A stretch of 64,000 nucleotides of DNA from positions 26,663,221 to 26,727,220 of the forward strand of contig OW203986.1 in NCBI GenBank assembly GCA_934047225.1. Reading direction: 5' to 3'. How positions within the stretch are numbered: position 1 is the stretch's first letter; each line of letters begins with the position of its first letter. Below the pieces are notes generated by a model. It was not told the DNA's origin. It did no database searches and worked only from the letters and a program-made list of their open reading frames with translations. The position numbers and the translations under genes are program-made. This document shows, one piece after another, positions 1 through 11,600 of the stretch. The DNA comes from Ypsolopha sequella (lineage: Eukaryota > Arthropoda > Insecta > Lepidoptera > Ypsolophidae).

Positions 1-190
1 GTATGTTCATCTCCAAATACCCCCTTTATCTCCAATACTGGTGGACCGAAAAATATGAAAAAAATCATGGTAATATGCGTTTTCACGAAATTCAGAAATT
101 CACAAAAAAAAGTTAAATTTATACTCCACAATACGGAACCGCACTTGCTTGACTCGCCCTTGGCCGGTTTTGTTGTTTGTAGATTATACA
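1..190. repeat. End fragment of the GGTTCCG/CTTGGCCGG interspersed repeat
   Basis: This stretch closely matches the last part of the repeat at 63400-63950: 'ctggt(g/a)(g/a)accgaaaaatatgaaaa', then a truncated 'cggaacc', then 'cttggccgg'. The left part lies outside the window. Confidence 0.75.
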
Positions 191-592
191 AAAATATTGC
201 AATGAGTCATCCTCGCTTGTCTTGTCTTATGCAACTCAGTGGAATATTTTGTGGCAGTTAAATTAATAGAGTAGGCTCTCAACTAAACGTGTTATTTGGC
301 TTATCTATTTTAGAAGCAATTTGCATAAACAGCTATCGGATATGAACATTCAAAATGTCTCGTCTTTGAACAGTTTAAAGTCTTGTTAGAATTAAAATAA
401 CCGTTGAAAAGCTTGCAGTTTAGTATAATATGTTATATTATAAACGCTTATAAAGGGTAGGTTTTCATCCAAAAAGCTGTATTTATTCAATTGGCAATCT
501 GTCAAATTATCTAATTATTGTCAATCATCAGATAAGCTTCAGATAATGTGTGGTCATGTTTATAGAGCTCTTACTATTTAGAAGAACTTTTT
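191..592. other. AT-rich stretch without recognisable feature
   Basis: I see no exon, repeat family or hairpin here. It probably belongs to the last intron of the Rab gene that ends at 1936. Confidence 0.5.
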
Positions 593-852
593 CGATGGAA
601 CCAACGCTGTAACGATGGAACCAACGCTGTAACGATGGAACCAACGCTGTAACGATGGAACCAACGCTGTAACGATGGAACCAACGCTGTAACGATGGAA
701 CCAACGCTGTAACGATGGAACCAACGCTGTAACGATGGAACCAACGCTGTAACGATGGAACCAACGCTGTAACGATGGAACCAACGCTGTAACGATGGAA
801 CCAACGCTGTAACGATGGAACCAACGCTGTAACGATGGAACCAACGCTGTAA
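593..852. repeat. Perfect minisatellite, 13 copies of a 20-bp unit
   Basis: The unit cgatggaaccaacgctgtaa repeats head to tail 13 times without a visible mismatch (260 bp). Open frames on the minus strand here are only translations of the repeat. Perfect identity of all copies points to recent expansion or continuing homogenisation. It would lie in the last intron of the Rab gene. Confidence 0.97.
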
Positions 853-1810
853 CCGCAAAAAATAAGCTGTTTCATAGAAAAGTGCAATACCTACTCGACC
901 GAAATAATATAGAAAATCTCTAGCTCTGGCCCTGCTTTGCGGGGCCCCAAGGAAACCCTAGAACATCAATCTATATTCATAGGATAGGGAAGGTTGCTAA
1001 CTAGAATAAACAATTTTGATTGTTATTTAATATCATGGAAATTTCACTTTTTACGAGTCTTAAAGTTGCAGATTTAGGTTGTAAGAACGCGAATTTATTT
1101 TGGGTTTACGATATTCCATTGATATGTAGATGAAAATTTGATAATGGTTTGATGATAGGAAATAAAAATTGTTTTTTTTTTAGGCGAATGCTTCTTTGTT
1201 CGCGCCTAGTATGGCCGTGGGGCATAATTCAGAACTTCTGCGTCACTTCCGTGATCGACTTTAGAAATGAATTCATCAGATCAAGGCATTTTCGTATTTA
1301 GTGCTTGACAATAAGAGTAATTTGACTGGGGACTTCTTTCGTGAAAAAAAGTTTAGGATAACCTTTTATTTTTGACGAAAGATTAATTTATTTCTTATTA
1401 CCGATTAGTACGTTTTTAATCGTTCATTATTTGTTATTAGTTATCATTCATGATAAATAAACGTTTATTTGATCGCAATAATAAAAAAAACGACTCTTCT
1501 CGACAACTTAAACGAATTCTTTATGCTTTTCTCTGTGATTGACATCTTACGCCACAACATGAAGTGCTGAATAATTTTTATTAGTAGCTTTAATATTTTT
1601 GTTTTATTAGCAGAGCTCGGAATTAGGTAGTTTTATTTTTGAATTTGGAACTATTATGGATACAATTTTTACATTGTATATTTCTCAATTAGGAGAGTTA
1701 TTTAATTATATAATGATATATATTACCTACCCTGATATATAACCTACCCTAATTTATTGAAGGCGTTAAGTTAAAAAAATTTTTGCTCACAAAATTTGTT
1801 GTTGTTTCAG
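853..1810. other. AT-rich, mostly unexplained; MITE remnant at 860-905
   Basis: Bases 860-905 (agctgtttcatagaaaagtg...) resemble an arm of the foldback elements at 20134-20390 and 52931-53194. The rest shows no exon or repeat I recognise. Confidence 0.45.
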
Positions 1811-1936
1811 ATCCTTCTTAACGATAAACTACTTCAAAGCAACGACAGCAAAGATGGCGACAGAATCGCACTCGACCACAAGATAGCCAATGGCGAGAAT
1901 AGTCGGGCCAGCGGCAGCAAGTCCTGCGCATGCTGA
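1811..1936 (+). CDS. Terminal exon of a Rab GTPase, Rab32/lightoid-like (partial gene)
   Basis: After a good acceptor (ttgttgttgtttcag) an open frame of 41 codons runs to TGA. It begins ILLNDKLLQ, continues DGDRIALDH, and ends in CAC, the C-X-C double-prenylation motif of Rab proteins. The start matches the end of the GTPase fold in Rab32, which as I recall has ILVNH... followed by ...DKIKLDQ, so Rab32 (lightoid in flies) is the best guess; another Rab with a CXC tail is possible. Rab32 acts on the membrane of lysosome-related organelles such as pigment granules. The GTP-binding exons were not found in 1-1800 and must lie left of the window. A 61-codon minus-strand frame over the same bases is a shadow. 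Confidence 0.7.
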   Translation: MLLNDKLLQSNDSKDGDRIALDHKIANGENSRASGSKSCAC

Positions 1937-2049
1937 CCAATCACAGAGCGCCATTCTCTCAATGGCCCAATGAGAGTACAATCCGTCTTGTACACACTTG
2001 TCTGAATTTTCCATGCGTAAATTATGCCGGAAAAATTATACTTTTAAAT

Positions 2050-2079
2050 AATAAATACAATGCACTTTGCATTAATAAA
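2050..2079 (+). promoter_or_regulatory. Two AATAAA poly(A) signals of the Rab gene
   Basis: AATAAA occurs at 2050-2055 and 2074-2079, about 115-140 bp after the stop codon of the Rab32-like exon, as expected for its 3' end. Confidence 0.6.
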
Positions 2080-2089
2080 GTGCCAATAA

Positions 2090-3107
2090 CTTGATTTTTA
2101 CCGTGTAATAAATAGGTACTTTTCGAGTGGATATTCTAATAAGTAGTTTTCTCAAAATGATGGAATTAGAAATGTTATTGCCATATAATGCCATTTGCGG
2201 CAAGTCATATTTAATGATATATGATTAATGATGAATAGGTATATCATGTAATATACTTATTATTACAATACTTACTATTAAGTATTACTTACTTGCTAAT
2301 GCTAAGTTAATGTATCGAGTGTATTATGTGAATGTGGAAAAGTGTTTATTTTGTTGATATAATTAAATTAATTAAAATAAAAGAGAGTTGTTTAGATTTT
2401 CTAGAGTTCCTTCTAGAAAGGACCGTGAAGGTTTCTCGTCTTTCCATCTCTTTAGCTATCTACTATAACAAAAACTATAATATCGTACAGAATATTTAAT
2501 AGCTATAACTCAAAAACCGATTAAGATGCTGGCTAGACGTAGATACCGTTAAACGTCCAGTTTTTGTCGCACAGTTCGCCGTATCAATACATATTACGAG
2601 CTAGAAAAAAATACCGTGTATAGTAAAGTGTTTATAGAAAATACAAAAAAAAAAAAATTTTTTTTAAATAGTGTAGCATATTGAAAATTCAAAACGCAAG
2701 AAAGGACATGGAAAAATCTTTTTCGTCTCAATATGCTCAATATTTTGAGCGGCAACTGTTACATTTTTTGTAATTAAAATTTAACGAACTAAAGAAAATA
2801 AAATATATCTAAAACAAAAAACGCAACACTAACCTAAAACCCTTATAAAATCCATAATAAAAATAAACTATACTAAACAGAAAATCCTATCTAGAATGCC
2901 ACCGTCATGTGGAAGGGTTCCTAGAAGGCTGGCAGCGTTTCCTCTTTGAATGGCCAGACTGATTCTCTGGCCAAGATACGCGCTACCCTTCGGGTCCTTA
3001 AAAGGAGCTTAGCAATCTGGATCCGACGGCCCGAGGGTAATATAATAGAAAATAATTTAATCCACCAAAGAATATCTAGAGAAAATAATGTGTCGTATAT
3101 TTAATCC
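2090..3107. other. Intergenic AT-rich DNA without recognisable gene
   Basis: Only short A/T runs are evident. Bases 2890-3040 are richer in GC and read like a piece of an old transposable element, but no frame is convincing. Confidence 0.4.
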
Positions 3108-3265
3108 ATCCATCCATCAGCCCGTATTCGTCCACTGCTGGATATAAGCCTCCCCAATATTACGCCACTCTTGGCGGTCCTCAGTCATCCTCATCCAGGA
3201 CAACGTCTTTCAGATCGTCAGTCCAGCGGGCACGAGGGTATAATACGCCCTCGTCTGTGGCCCTC
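3108..3265 (-). mobile_element. LINE fragment (RTE-like 3' end)
   Basis: The minus strand reads ARWTDDLKDVVL..., then after a frame break RQEWRNIGEAYIQQWTN. This is the typical C-terminal tail of insect RTE-type reverse transcriptase ORFs. On the plus strand it shows the familiar 'catccatcagccc...gtccactgctgga' text. It is related to 27715-28073 and 62935-63300. Confidence 0.7.
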
Positions 3266-3633
3266 GTATATTTAATGGTGTCATTTTTTATTTGTACATA
3301 AAATCTGTGAAAAATTTATATGGATAAATGAGATAAATTTTATAAATTTGCAAAAACGTCACATTTTTAAATCCAATGCGATTTTTTATGCAGAAGAAAA
3401 TCATATAATTACAGAAAACAAGGGTCATAAAACAGTATGCTTCTGTCTAACACATACAATCATAGAACCTCAGAATAAGGAATACAAATATTCTGAGCAT
3501 AGAACACATATAGTTGACATTTTTTTTTCGGATGACATCCGTGTGGCATTTATTATGACAAATTGGTTTAGTAACCATAAATCATAGAGGAGAGAGCCAT
3601 TCATAAATATAGAACCTGAGGTTACAGTACAAG

Positions 3634-3900
3634 ACTGGCTACAAGGATCTTTTGGCGCGTGGATGACAGTGACAGGAGGGCGCAGCTGTCAAACAAGGGC
3701 TGCGTTCAGTTTGATCCCCCGCTCATCACTGATATACAAACTCAACGTGCGTCGCCGCAATGAGTTCAAAAGGTCGACGGGTTTTCCTGTATGTCACCGG
3801 GCGTCGGCGGGTGATCAAATTGAACTCATCCAAGGGGTACGTTTATTCCGATTTTGACCACGACCAGTTCACGCGAGAAAAGAGCCTGGTCGCAGTGTAG
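3634..3900. mobile_element. Partial MITE plus small inverted repeat
   Basis: Bases 3634-3692 match one arm of the family at 4037-4182 (ctacaaggatct, tggcgcgtgga, cagctgtcaaac). The following part has loose inverted copies (cagtttgatc / gatcaaattgaac). Confidence 0.55.
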
Positions 3901-4036
3901 ATAAATATAATATCAGAAGCCAAAAACAAGAAATAACAATAAATATAATCTCATATGAGACTACCTATCGATAGTTGATAAGTCGTAAGTCGTACGCATA
4001 GAGTAATTTCCTCTATGGTCGTCCGTAACATTATTG

Positions 4037-4182
4037 TACAGTGCTACAACTACAAGGATCTTATGGCGCGTGGATTGGTTGTGTCCAAATTCTGAACTAA
4101 CGCCGCAACCATACTACTTGTTTGACAGCTGCGCCCCCCTGTCACTGTCATCCACGCGCCAGCAGATCCTTGTAGCACTGTA
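4037..4182. mobile_element. TA-flanked foldback MITE (TACAGTGCTACAAGG family)
   Basis: The ends are inverted copies, tacagtgctacaa...caaggatct and agatccttgtagcactgta, and a second copy sits at 32720-32867. The TA border fits a Tc1/mariner-type element, but no transposase is present to confirm this. Confidence 0.7.
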
Positions 4183-4189
4183 TTGTCTA

Positions 4190-4935
4190 GTATACGTAAT
4201 ACATAATTTGGTCTAGCAGTGTTTTTGTCTCAAAAATCTTTTCATCGACTTAAATGCACATAATAGTAGTTTATGCTACAAGGGCGAAAAGGAATAAATC
4301 TTTAAACGTTACCGAGTACTTTATTGCTCTTACGCCCGTGTATCATACTACGTTTTTCAATGCATAGTGTGAGGATAATAAAACAAATATAATCTTGTGA
4401 ACTTTTAAATATGATTGGCTCAAAAGGACTGTATCCTGAGCTGTTAAACAGTGGAAAAAAAGTATAACATTTATGGTACACATGAAAGGCTGCAGGTTAG
4501 CCAACCATTGTAAATAAATAAAAAAATAATAATAATAAAGTCCTAGGGCAAAATAATCGACTTTCTGTTCGGTTTTGATGCATACAATGTGGGCCTTTAC
4601 GGGCACTTGCATTGAAAAAATATTTTCAGTTTTTTGAAAATCGGCAAGAAAAAAAAAATGTTAAATTGATTAAAAATATTATTATCACTAAGGACATGAT
4701 TTTATAAATTTTCTCAAAAATGGAATTTACGCGTAAGTACTAATTTTAATACAATCAAGCAGATGGAGTCAGTCGGCTATGTAATTTAAAATCGATTACT
4801 CATTCAACCTTTGTTATATCACTTACATAAATATTTTATAGGCACATTATAAAACTGGTATTTCAATTAGGAAAATTAGAAACTGTCATACATTAATATT
4901 GATGATGTTTTAATAATTTGATCTGTACTGCATTT
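4190..4935. other. AT-rich intergenic DNA, nothing recognised
   Basis: An 89-codon minus-strand frame (4343-4612) has no family resemblance and no splice or promoter context. I see no other feature. Confidence 0.4.
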
Positions 4936-5319
4936 ATATGCAACGTTTATGCGAAAGTAATAAAAAATGGTAATAAGAAATCTGTTGCATTTATAAAAAA
5001 TATTTTGTCTAAATTATTTCAGTATATTATATGTTCAAATAGGAATGATAATAAAACCAAGATGTAAAATATATAGGTATAAATATATACGTATTTTAAA
5101 TATGTAAGCAATAACAAAACCCGTTGACTTCATATGCAACGTTTATGCGAGAGTAATAAAAAATTTAATAAGAAATCTGTTGCATTAATAAAAATAATTT
5201 ATTCTAAACTATTTCAGTATATTATATGTATATACAAAAAGGAATGATAATAAAACCAAGATGTAAAATACATAGGTATTGTTAAATATGTAAGCAATAA
5301 CAAAACCCGTTAACTTCTC
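4936..5319 (+). repeat. Tandem duplication of a ~190-bp segment upstream of the ABCG gene
   Basis: Two direct copies (about 4936-5132 and 5133-5319) share atatgcaacgtttatgcga, gaaatctgttgcatt, caaccaagatg-like 'aaaaccaagatgtaaaata' and atgtaagcaataacaaaacc. They differ by scattered substitutions and small indels. The pair ends about 300 bp before the start codon at 5615, so it may fall in the promoter region. Confidence 0.85.
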
Positions 5320-5614
5320 AAGGCAATTATTTGAATACTGCGATATCTCACGACCTTTTTACCTTTCAAAAATATAAGTAGTCTTATTTCACTTATCATA
5401 CATTTATTAATTAGGACAAGATGACATTATTTACTTTAACAAGACTTTTACGTATACATTTTTGTATGATGAACATTTTATCTTTACACCTCTGCTGAGA
5501 TTGTTTGTTTTTTGATATGAAATGCAACATTCTCATTCAAACTAAGTAGGTAGTTTGTAATCGCCGCCCTCACGACGTTTTTAATTGTCTAGAAGAGTGT
5601 TTTGGTGAAATCCA

Positions 5615-5629
5615 ATGGAAGTTTTGCAG
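5615..5629 (+). CDS. ABCG gene 1, exon 1 (MEVLQ)
   Basis: ATG and four more codons are followed by a consensus donor gtaagt, phase 0. It joins in frame to exon 2. No other ATG in frame with exon 2 and free of stops was evident nearby. The exon is so short that RNA evidence is needed. Confidence 0.6.
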
Positions 5630-8600
5630 GTAAGTCACTTGTTACGTAATTTTCAGTATATATTTTTTCCGGTTGAACAAAAGTCTCATAAATATTGGAA
5701 TTTCCTTTATATCGTTCACCGAAGGCAGTTAACAATTTATGCGTTTTCTATTGGTTTTTATCTGGTTTTTAGGGTTCCGTACCCAAAGGGTAACCAACGG
5801 GACCTTATTACTAAGACTCCGCTGTCTGTCTGTCTGTCCGTCTGTCTGTCCGTCTGTCCGTCTGTCACCAGTGATAGAATCACCATCATGAACCGTGATA
5901 GTTAGACAGTTGAAATTTTCACAGATGATGTATTTCTGTTTCCGCTATAACAACAAATACTAAAAAACGGAATAAAATAAATATTTACAACAAACGTGAT
6001 TTTTTTGCCGTTTTTATAGATAGTGGTACGGAACCCTTCGTGTGCGAGTCCGACTCGCACTTGGCCGGTTTTTTGAAGACGGTGTCCAAGCAACATGCTA
6101 TGGGCTATGGCGTATTTTGACAAACAGAATGTGATTCAGATATCGGAATTAGGTAGTGTGATTTTCGAATTTAGAACCATGTGTTAATATTGCAACAAAT
6201 TTTACGATTTAGTTTTCTTAAATAAATCTATGAGGAGATCGTGACGATTCTACCCTCAGCTTAAAGGCGATGTTAAAAAAAAATCTCTACAATTTCAGAA
6301 CGGTGTTGATAATGAACTCACAAGCAATGTCATAGTGAAAGTACAGGATTTAACAGTATGGACGCCAGAAGAGAAGTCGTGGTACAGACGGAAACCTACG
6401 AAGCCTCCTGTCTTGATCCTGCGAGATGGTATCATTGTTCAATAAGTAAAGTGTCTGGCGCGGGCCTAGGTTCATATTTGGTGGAGGGGGGGAGGGGGAT
6501 AAGCTTTTAGAACAAGTTTAAAGTTTAAATTTTATTTTTGTGAAAAATAATAAGAACTGAGTAGCTGCTTTTAAAAATGCCTAAAATGTTTAAAATCGAG
6601 CATCCAGGGAGGGTCATGAGCTGCTGGGCCCGCGCATGTAAGGTGGTTAAAGAACATGTGAATAAAAGGTTTTTAATTTTTAGTGACCTGCCGTATAAAA
6701 GGAGGAGAATTTGTAGCAGTATTAGGACCAAGGTAAGGAATTCTATGTCAATACCGACCCGCACCGCTACAACAAATTTATAACATGAAATACAAATAAT
6801 CAAATATGGTACCGACCAAACTAAAAGTATATTTAATGGACTGTATAGTCTATATTTTGTATATGTATATACAAGGTGTTTTTTGATCATCGTCCAAATT
6901 CATACTGGTGGCTTGGTAAGTGATCAGTATCATGGATCAATAATCATTTTTGTAAAATTCGTACAATGAAATTTCGACTCCCCATAGCGATTCACTCGGA
7001 ACTGGAAGTGAATTTCTATGGGAAGCCGAAATTTCATTTTACAAATTTCACAAAAATTGTTATTGATCCAAGATACTGATCACTTATCAAGCCTCCAGTA
7101 TGAATTTGGACGATGATCAAAAAGTCACCTTGTATATAAAGATAGCTATACCAAACGACTGGACCTAGGAATATGAAATTTTGACTGTAGGTTATTATTA
7201 TTATTAGTATAAGAAAGACATCCGCTAAAAAGGTATTGTAATAAATTCCCACGAGATCAGCTGACACTGGACCCACGCAAGCAGCGCTGCAATTTGGGGG
7301 GAGGGGGTGTGGCGACTAGGCGTTACGGTCCTGGTACGTGGGGGGAAAGAGAGGGTTAAGGTTTGCGTTACGTCACGATTTTATCATAGCCAAACGTAGA
7401 TTTGTTACGTTTTTCCGTTGGTCAAACCACCTAGTCTACCTAATGCGCAGCAAAGCTTTTACAAAGCGTTAAGTTACAGAATGGAGAGGGAAGGGCTCTC
7501 TGGGGTGAGGGGGGGGGTCAAAATTTGTGAATTTTGTGAACGACACACAACCCCTAACACAACCTCTCATTCACTTATCATGACATCCCTTAGAGCCCTG
7601 AATTATGGGTGGTTGATTCCTAATTCGATGCAGGCATTTGCTTAGGGGCTCTAAGCGTTAGAAAGAATCTATGATAGAAATAAATTTCTATGTGTGAATA
7701 CTTGGTGATTTATTCATCGCAAGGAGATATCATTGCAGTATAGAAACGCAGAAAGAAAAGTAAAAATAAAAGAGAGTTCCTGGGTTCGAATCCCGGTTCA
7801 GAGCTCCTCACATCTAGATTTACTTTTGGTCCGGCGTTTCTGTACTGCAATTATAATTATGTTAAGTTAGAAAGGATTAGTCACAATTAAAATTATATAG
7901 GTGCAGTACATATTTACACCTTTGAAACTGTTTAGGTGAATTATTTAGGTGTTAGGTACAATTTTAAGAAAAATTAAAATAAACTATCATCTACTCTTTC
8001 ATTTAATGATTTGCTGTAAAAATAAAAGTAAACATTTATTATTTCATTCAAAATTATATGCTTATAGCGACATCCATCGCTTAGGATCAACGACATTCTA
8101 TACCAGAATGTCATTGCTCTACATATTTTTTCTATTATTTCTTTATATTTCCACTGAAATGATCGTTGTTAATGAAGCGACCTCAATTTTTAGCGGAGCA
8201 GGGAAGACGACGTTCCTCGTCTCCTTAGCCTCAAAATGCAACCTTCACAGCGAGGGTTCCGTACTCGTCGATGGACTGAATGTCAAGGAGCTGCCGAAAG
8301 GTTTCGTCGAGATTGTGCCGCAGTTTGACGCGTTTATGGGCAGCATTACCGTGGCTGAACATTTGACGTTTATGGTGAGTGAGATTATCCATTCTAATTC
8401 CTTTTAGGATATTTTGTAAATTGCGTTACGTGGCACATTAAATTGAGTATACATACACACACGAGCTTATGTTGTAGTAACTCGGACACGAGCTACTGAC
8501 TAACTCGCACATTTATAGTAACTCGTATTATACGGTCACACGGTGCGAGTAGCTGCACTACAGTAACTGACCAGGCCAGCTCGCATGCTAACTCGCAACA

Positions 8601-11600
8601 CTTTTCACGGGGCCAGTAGCTGGGTGGTCAGTAGTCAGCAGCTGTACTTTTTACTATCTACGACTTTAGACTGTTCGAACAGTTAGACAGACAGCTGCTG
8701 TCTTAATCTGCTGACCAGTGCTGACTGACCTCTTCTGCTACTGTCTTCTCACGTTCTCATGGGGCAAGTGTTGGCCCAGTAATCGACCTTGCGAGAAAAA
8801 CGACAGTGAGGGAAGGTCAGTAGACAGAAAAACAAAAATTTTTGTAGTAGCTGTCCGACAGTAAATGCCTCCTTGTTCTTCTCACGAGGCGTGTAACTGT
8901 CGGACAGTAATGCCTAGTTTACACGGGTAGAGTAACTAGTAGAGTACCAGGGATATAAACATTATTAGCTCAATGTAAACAGTAACAAGATAGTACTAAA
9001 GATGGGTGAGTAGAGTGAATAACGCATGAGGTAAAGTAGTCTGCTAGATAGTAAGCTACTTACTCTTCTTCTAACTATCCCATATGTAAACCCTGCTTAA
9101 ACGTCTTTAACTGTCCCCCAGCTACTGGCACCGTCAAAACCCGGCTTACTTTCGTTAGCAGCGTTGCTAATCTTCATTCCAATCTATTAGGTCCTTATTC
9201 TATTAGCATTTGAAACGGATTATACTAAGGGTTTAAACAGGTGAATGCCCTTAGTTGCGTAATGTTCTTTTTTATTACTTTTATACATAACGTAGCAAAC
9301 CCGGAAATCACCTGTTCAAATCTATATGAACTTTTTAAATAAAATAAACTTATTAGAAACAGTGGCGCGCCGCTCCACCAGTGCTGAGTCAATTTCGTCA
9401 TGTCTGTCGTACACTAGATGTTTTTTTCGCCCCCAAAATCTTCGAAAAAAAAATTTTTTTTTGAATAAATGAATGAATGAAATGCACCGATCCCAGTTCC
9501 CAGCGTGGCTTGACCAGACTCGATTAACGAATTAACCCAAGGATTTACACTAGCCCCCGAAGCCCCATGTTTTATGGGACTACAGAAACCATTGCATATC
9601 CAAGAGTAGACCAGGGGGCACTGAAATGGTAGGGAAGACCGTGCCTTCAGAATGTGGATAGGATAGTAGAGAGTACCGGATATGCATCCTAGAGTACGTC
9701 TTGGATTAGTGGATAGACGGGTAATATTCTCTATGGGTGGGCATATTTTTGAAGATGTCGAATCAGCGAGCTTGCGTATCCATGGATGTGTGGTGAATCT
9801 TTTGGCAGGAGTAACTCGACGCTGAAGGTTGAACTGCATTCTCGATTTTTGTTACTAAACGTTTGTCGGATTTTTCTTGTTAGAGTGCGACTCTTAAGAC
9901 TTTGAGTATTCCTGTAGGGCAGGTGGTTGCAAATATGTAGGTGTCTGCCCCATATGTTGCTGCTAAGCCGTGTTGCATGTTAATTTTTTTTTCATCATGT
10001 GACGGAAGTTGCTGGCAAAATCAACACTCTGTATAATTCCTGCAACTATTTTTATTTTGGTGCACGTACAAAATAAAGTACGATCATTGACATGTCAATG
10101 AGTGCGATGTGGACCCAAGGCTATGTTTAACATAATGGCCAAAAATTTTAGGTGCTGAATATTCTGGCAGCAAACAGGATATGAATTTCTTCAATCCAAA
10201 CAAACATTTTATACAAAACCCATAAAATTTAATAAACAAATATAATAAAAGCTTTAAGGGTTCCTTATCTTTAGGATACCAAATGATCCTTCTATTACTA
10301 AGCCTCCACTGTATCCATCTGTCACAGGGTCTACAGAGCCAGTTGAAATTTTTCCAGATTACGTGTTACTATGGCCTCTCTGACGGCAAATAATATAAGT
10401 AGCGGGTTGCGTCGGAGATACAACCGTAAATTATTTAAGTGGATACTTATTACGTCGCCTCTTTACTCAATCATAGAGATAAGAATCAATGGCTGCCATA
10501 GATATTGTATAATAATTTTTCAGTGATGGCAGCGCATTCTCTTACGGGGTAATTTCAACATTTGTATTATTCCCATCAAATATGCATTATCTTATTAAGA
10601 ATAACAACTAAATAATGAACGATATGAAAACGTTACCTCTATTATAAATGCGAAAGTGTGTTAGTTGTTTGTTGGTTTGTCTTTTGCATAGAGATTGTTT
10701 ATGCGCCAGAGAGTGACATAGACTACTTTTTATCCCGGAAAAATCAAAACTAAATCAGCGCGGGCGAAGCCGTAGGCAAAAGCTAGTAATCTATAATCAG
10801 AAACCAAATAATTATCCTTTGTTAAAAAAAGTTGTTCCGGAAGTGACGTATAACTTCTGAACATATACGAGATACAAACGATGCGAACAAAGAAGTATCA
10901 ACTTTAAAATTAAAGAAAGAAACTGAAGGCCACGTTTTTTTGTCCCAGCTCTAGCAGACAAGTTTCAAATTTGGTCAGATTGTAGTACTTAGGCAGTGGC
11001 GTATTTTAAGATTTGGCGCCCTGGGCTCGTAAGGTTTGTCGCCCCTTATTCTAAGGTCGCCCCATAAATTAACGAGTAAAAAGCAAAAATATTTCAATTA
11101 TAAAATAAAATCCAGGAGTGTGTTGATGTGGGCTGTGATGATAATGAATGAAAAAACTAAAAATACCTTACAAACGAATAAACACCATTTATTTAATATT
11201 TACATTAACATTATATCATTGCAGTATAGAAACGCAGAAAGAAAAGTAAATCTGGATGTGAGGAGCTCTGAACCGGGATTCGAACCCGGGACCTCTCGCT
11301 TACCGGGCGATTGCTCTAACGACTGAGCTATCCAGGTCTCAACACAACTCTTAAATTTACCGGTGCTTTCGCATACTGCAATGATATTTATAGATACCCA
11401 CTTTATCTATAAATATCACATATATACATATTTTCATACAATATTTACATATTTTCCGATGAACAATTTTTTTTAATGACATTACTATAAAGTTAAAAAG
11501 CAATCAAATTAAAAGACTTGAACGAATAAACCAGATAGGTAGCTAACGATTGAAAAGCACCCAAAGTTGAGCGCGAAGTGCCCCTCGCAGCCTGCCGCCC

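Noticed and set aside
593..852. CRISPR array
   Set aside because: The units are contiguous 20-bp repeats without unique spacers, in eukaryotic DNA.
528..887. Three overlapping minus-strand frames with repeated QRWFHRYSVGSIV text
   Set aside because: They are only the translation of the 20-bp minisatellite in all frames that lack stops.
1829..2014. 61-codon minus-strand frame
   Set aside because: It is antisense to the Rab32-like exon, which has an acceptor, a prenylation end and poly(A) signals on the plus strand.
9414..9839. 141-codon minus-strand frame
   Set aside because: No motif or splice context; the end translates low-complexity cattcattcattcaaaaa text. Possibly part of an old element, but I cannot support a gene.
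11262..11333. Functional tRNA-Thr gene
   Set aside because: The acceptor stem pairs poorly and the unit is repeated inside SINE arms at two other places, so it is a SINE head.
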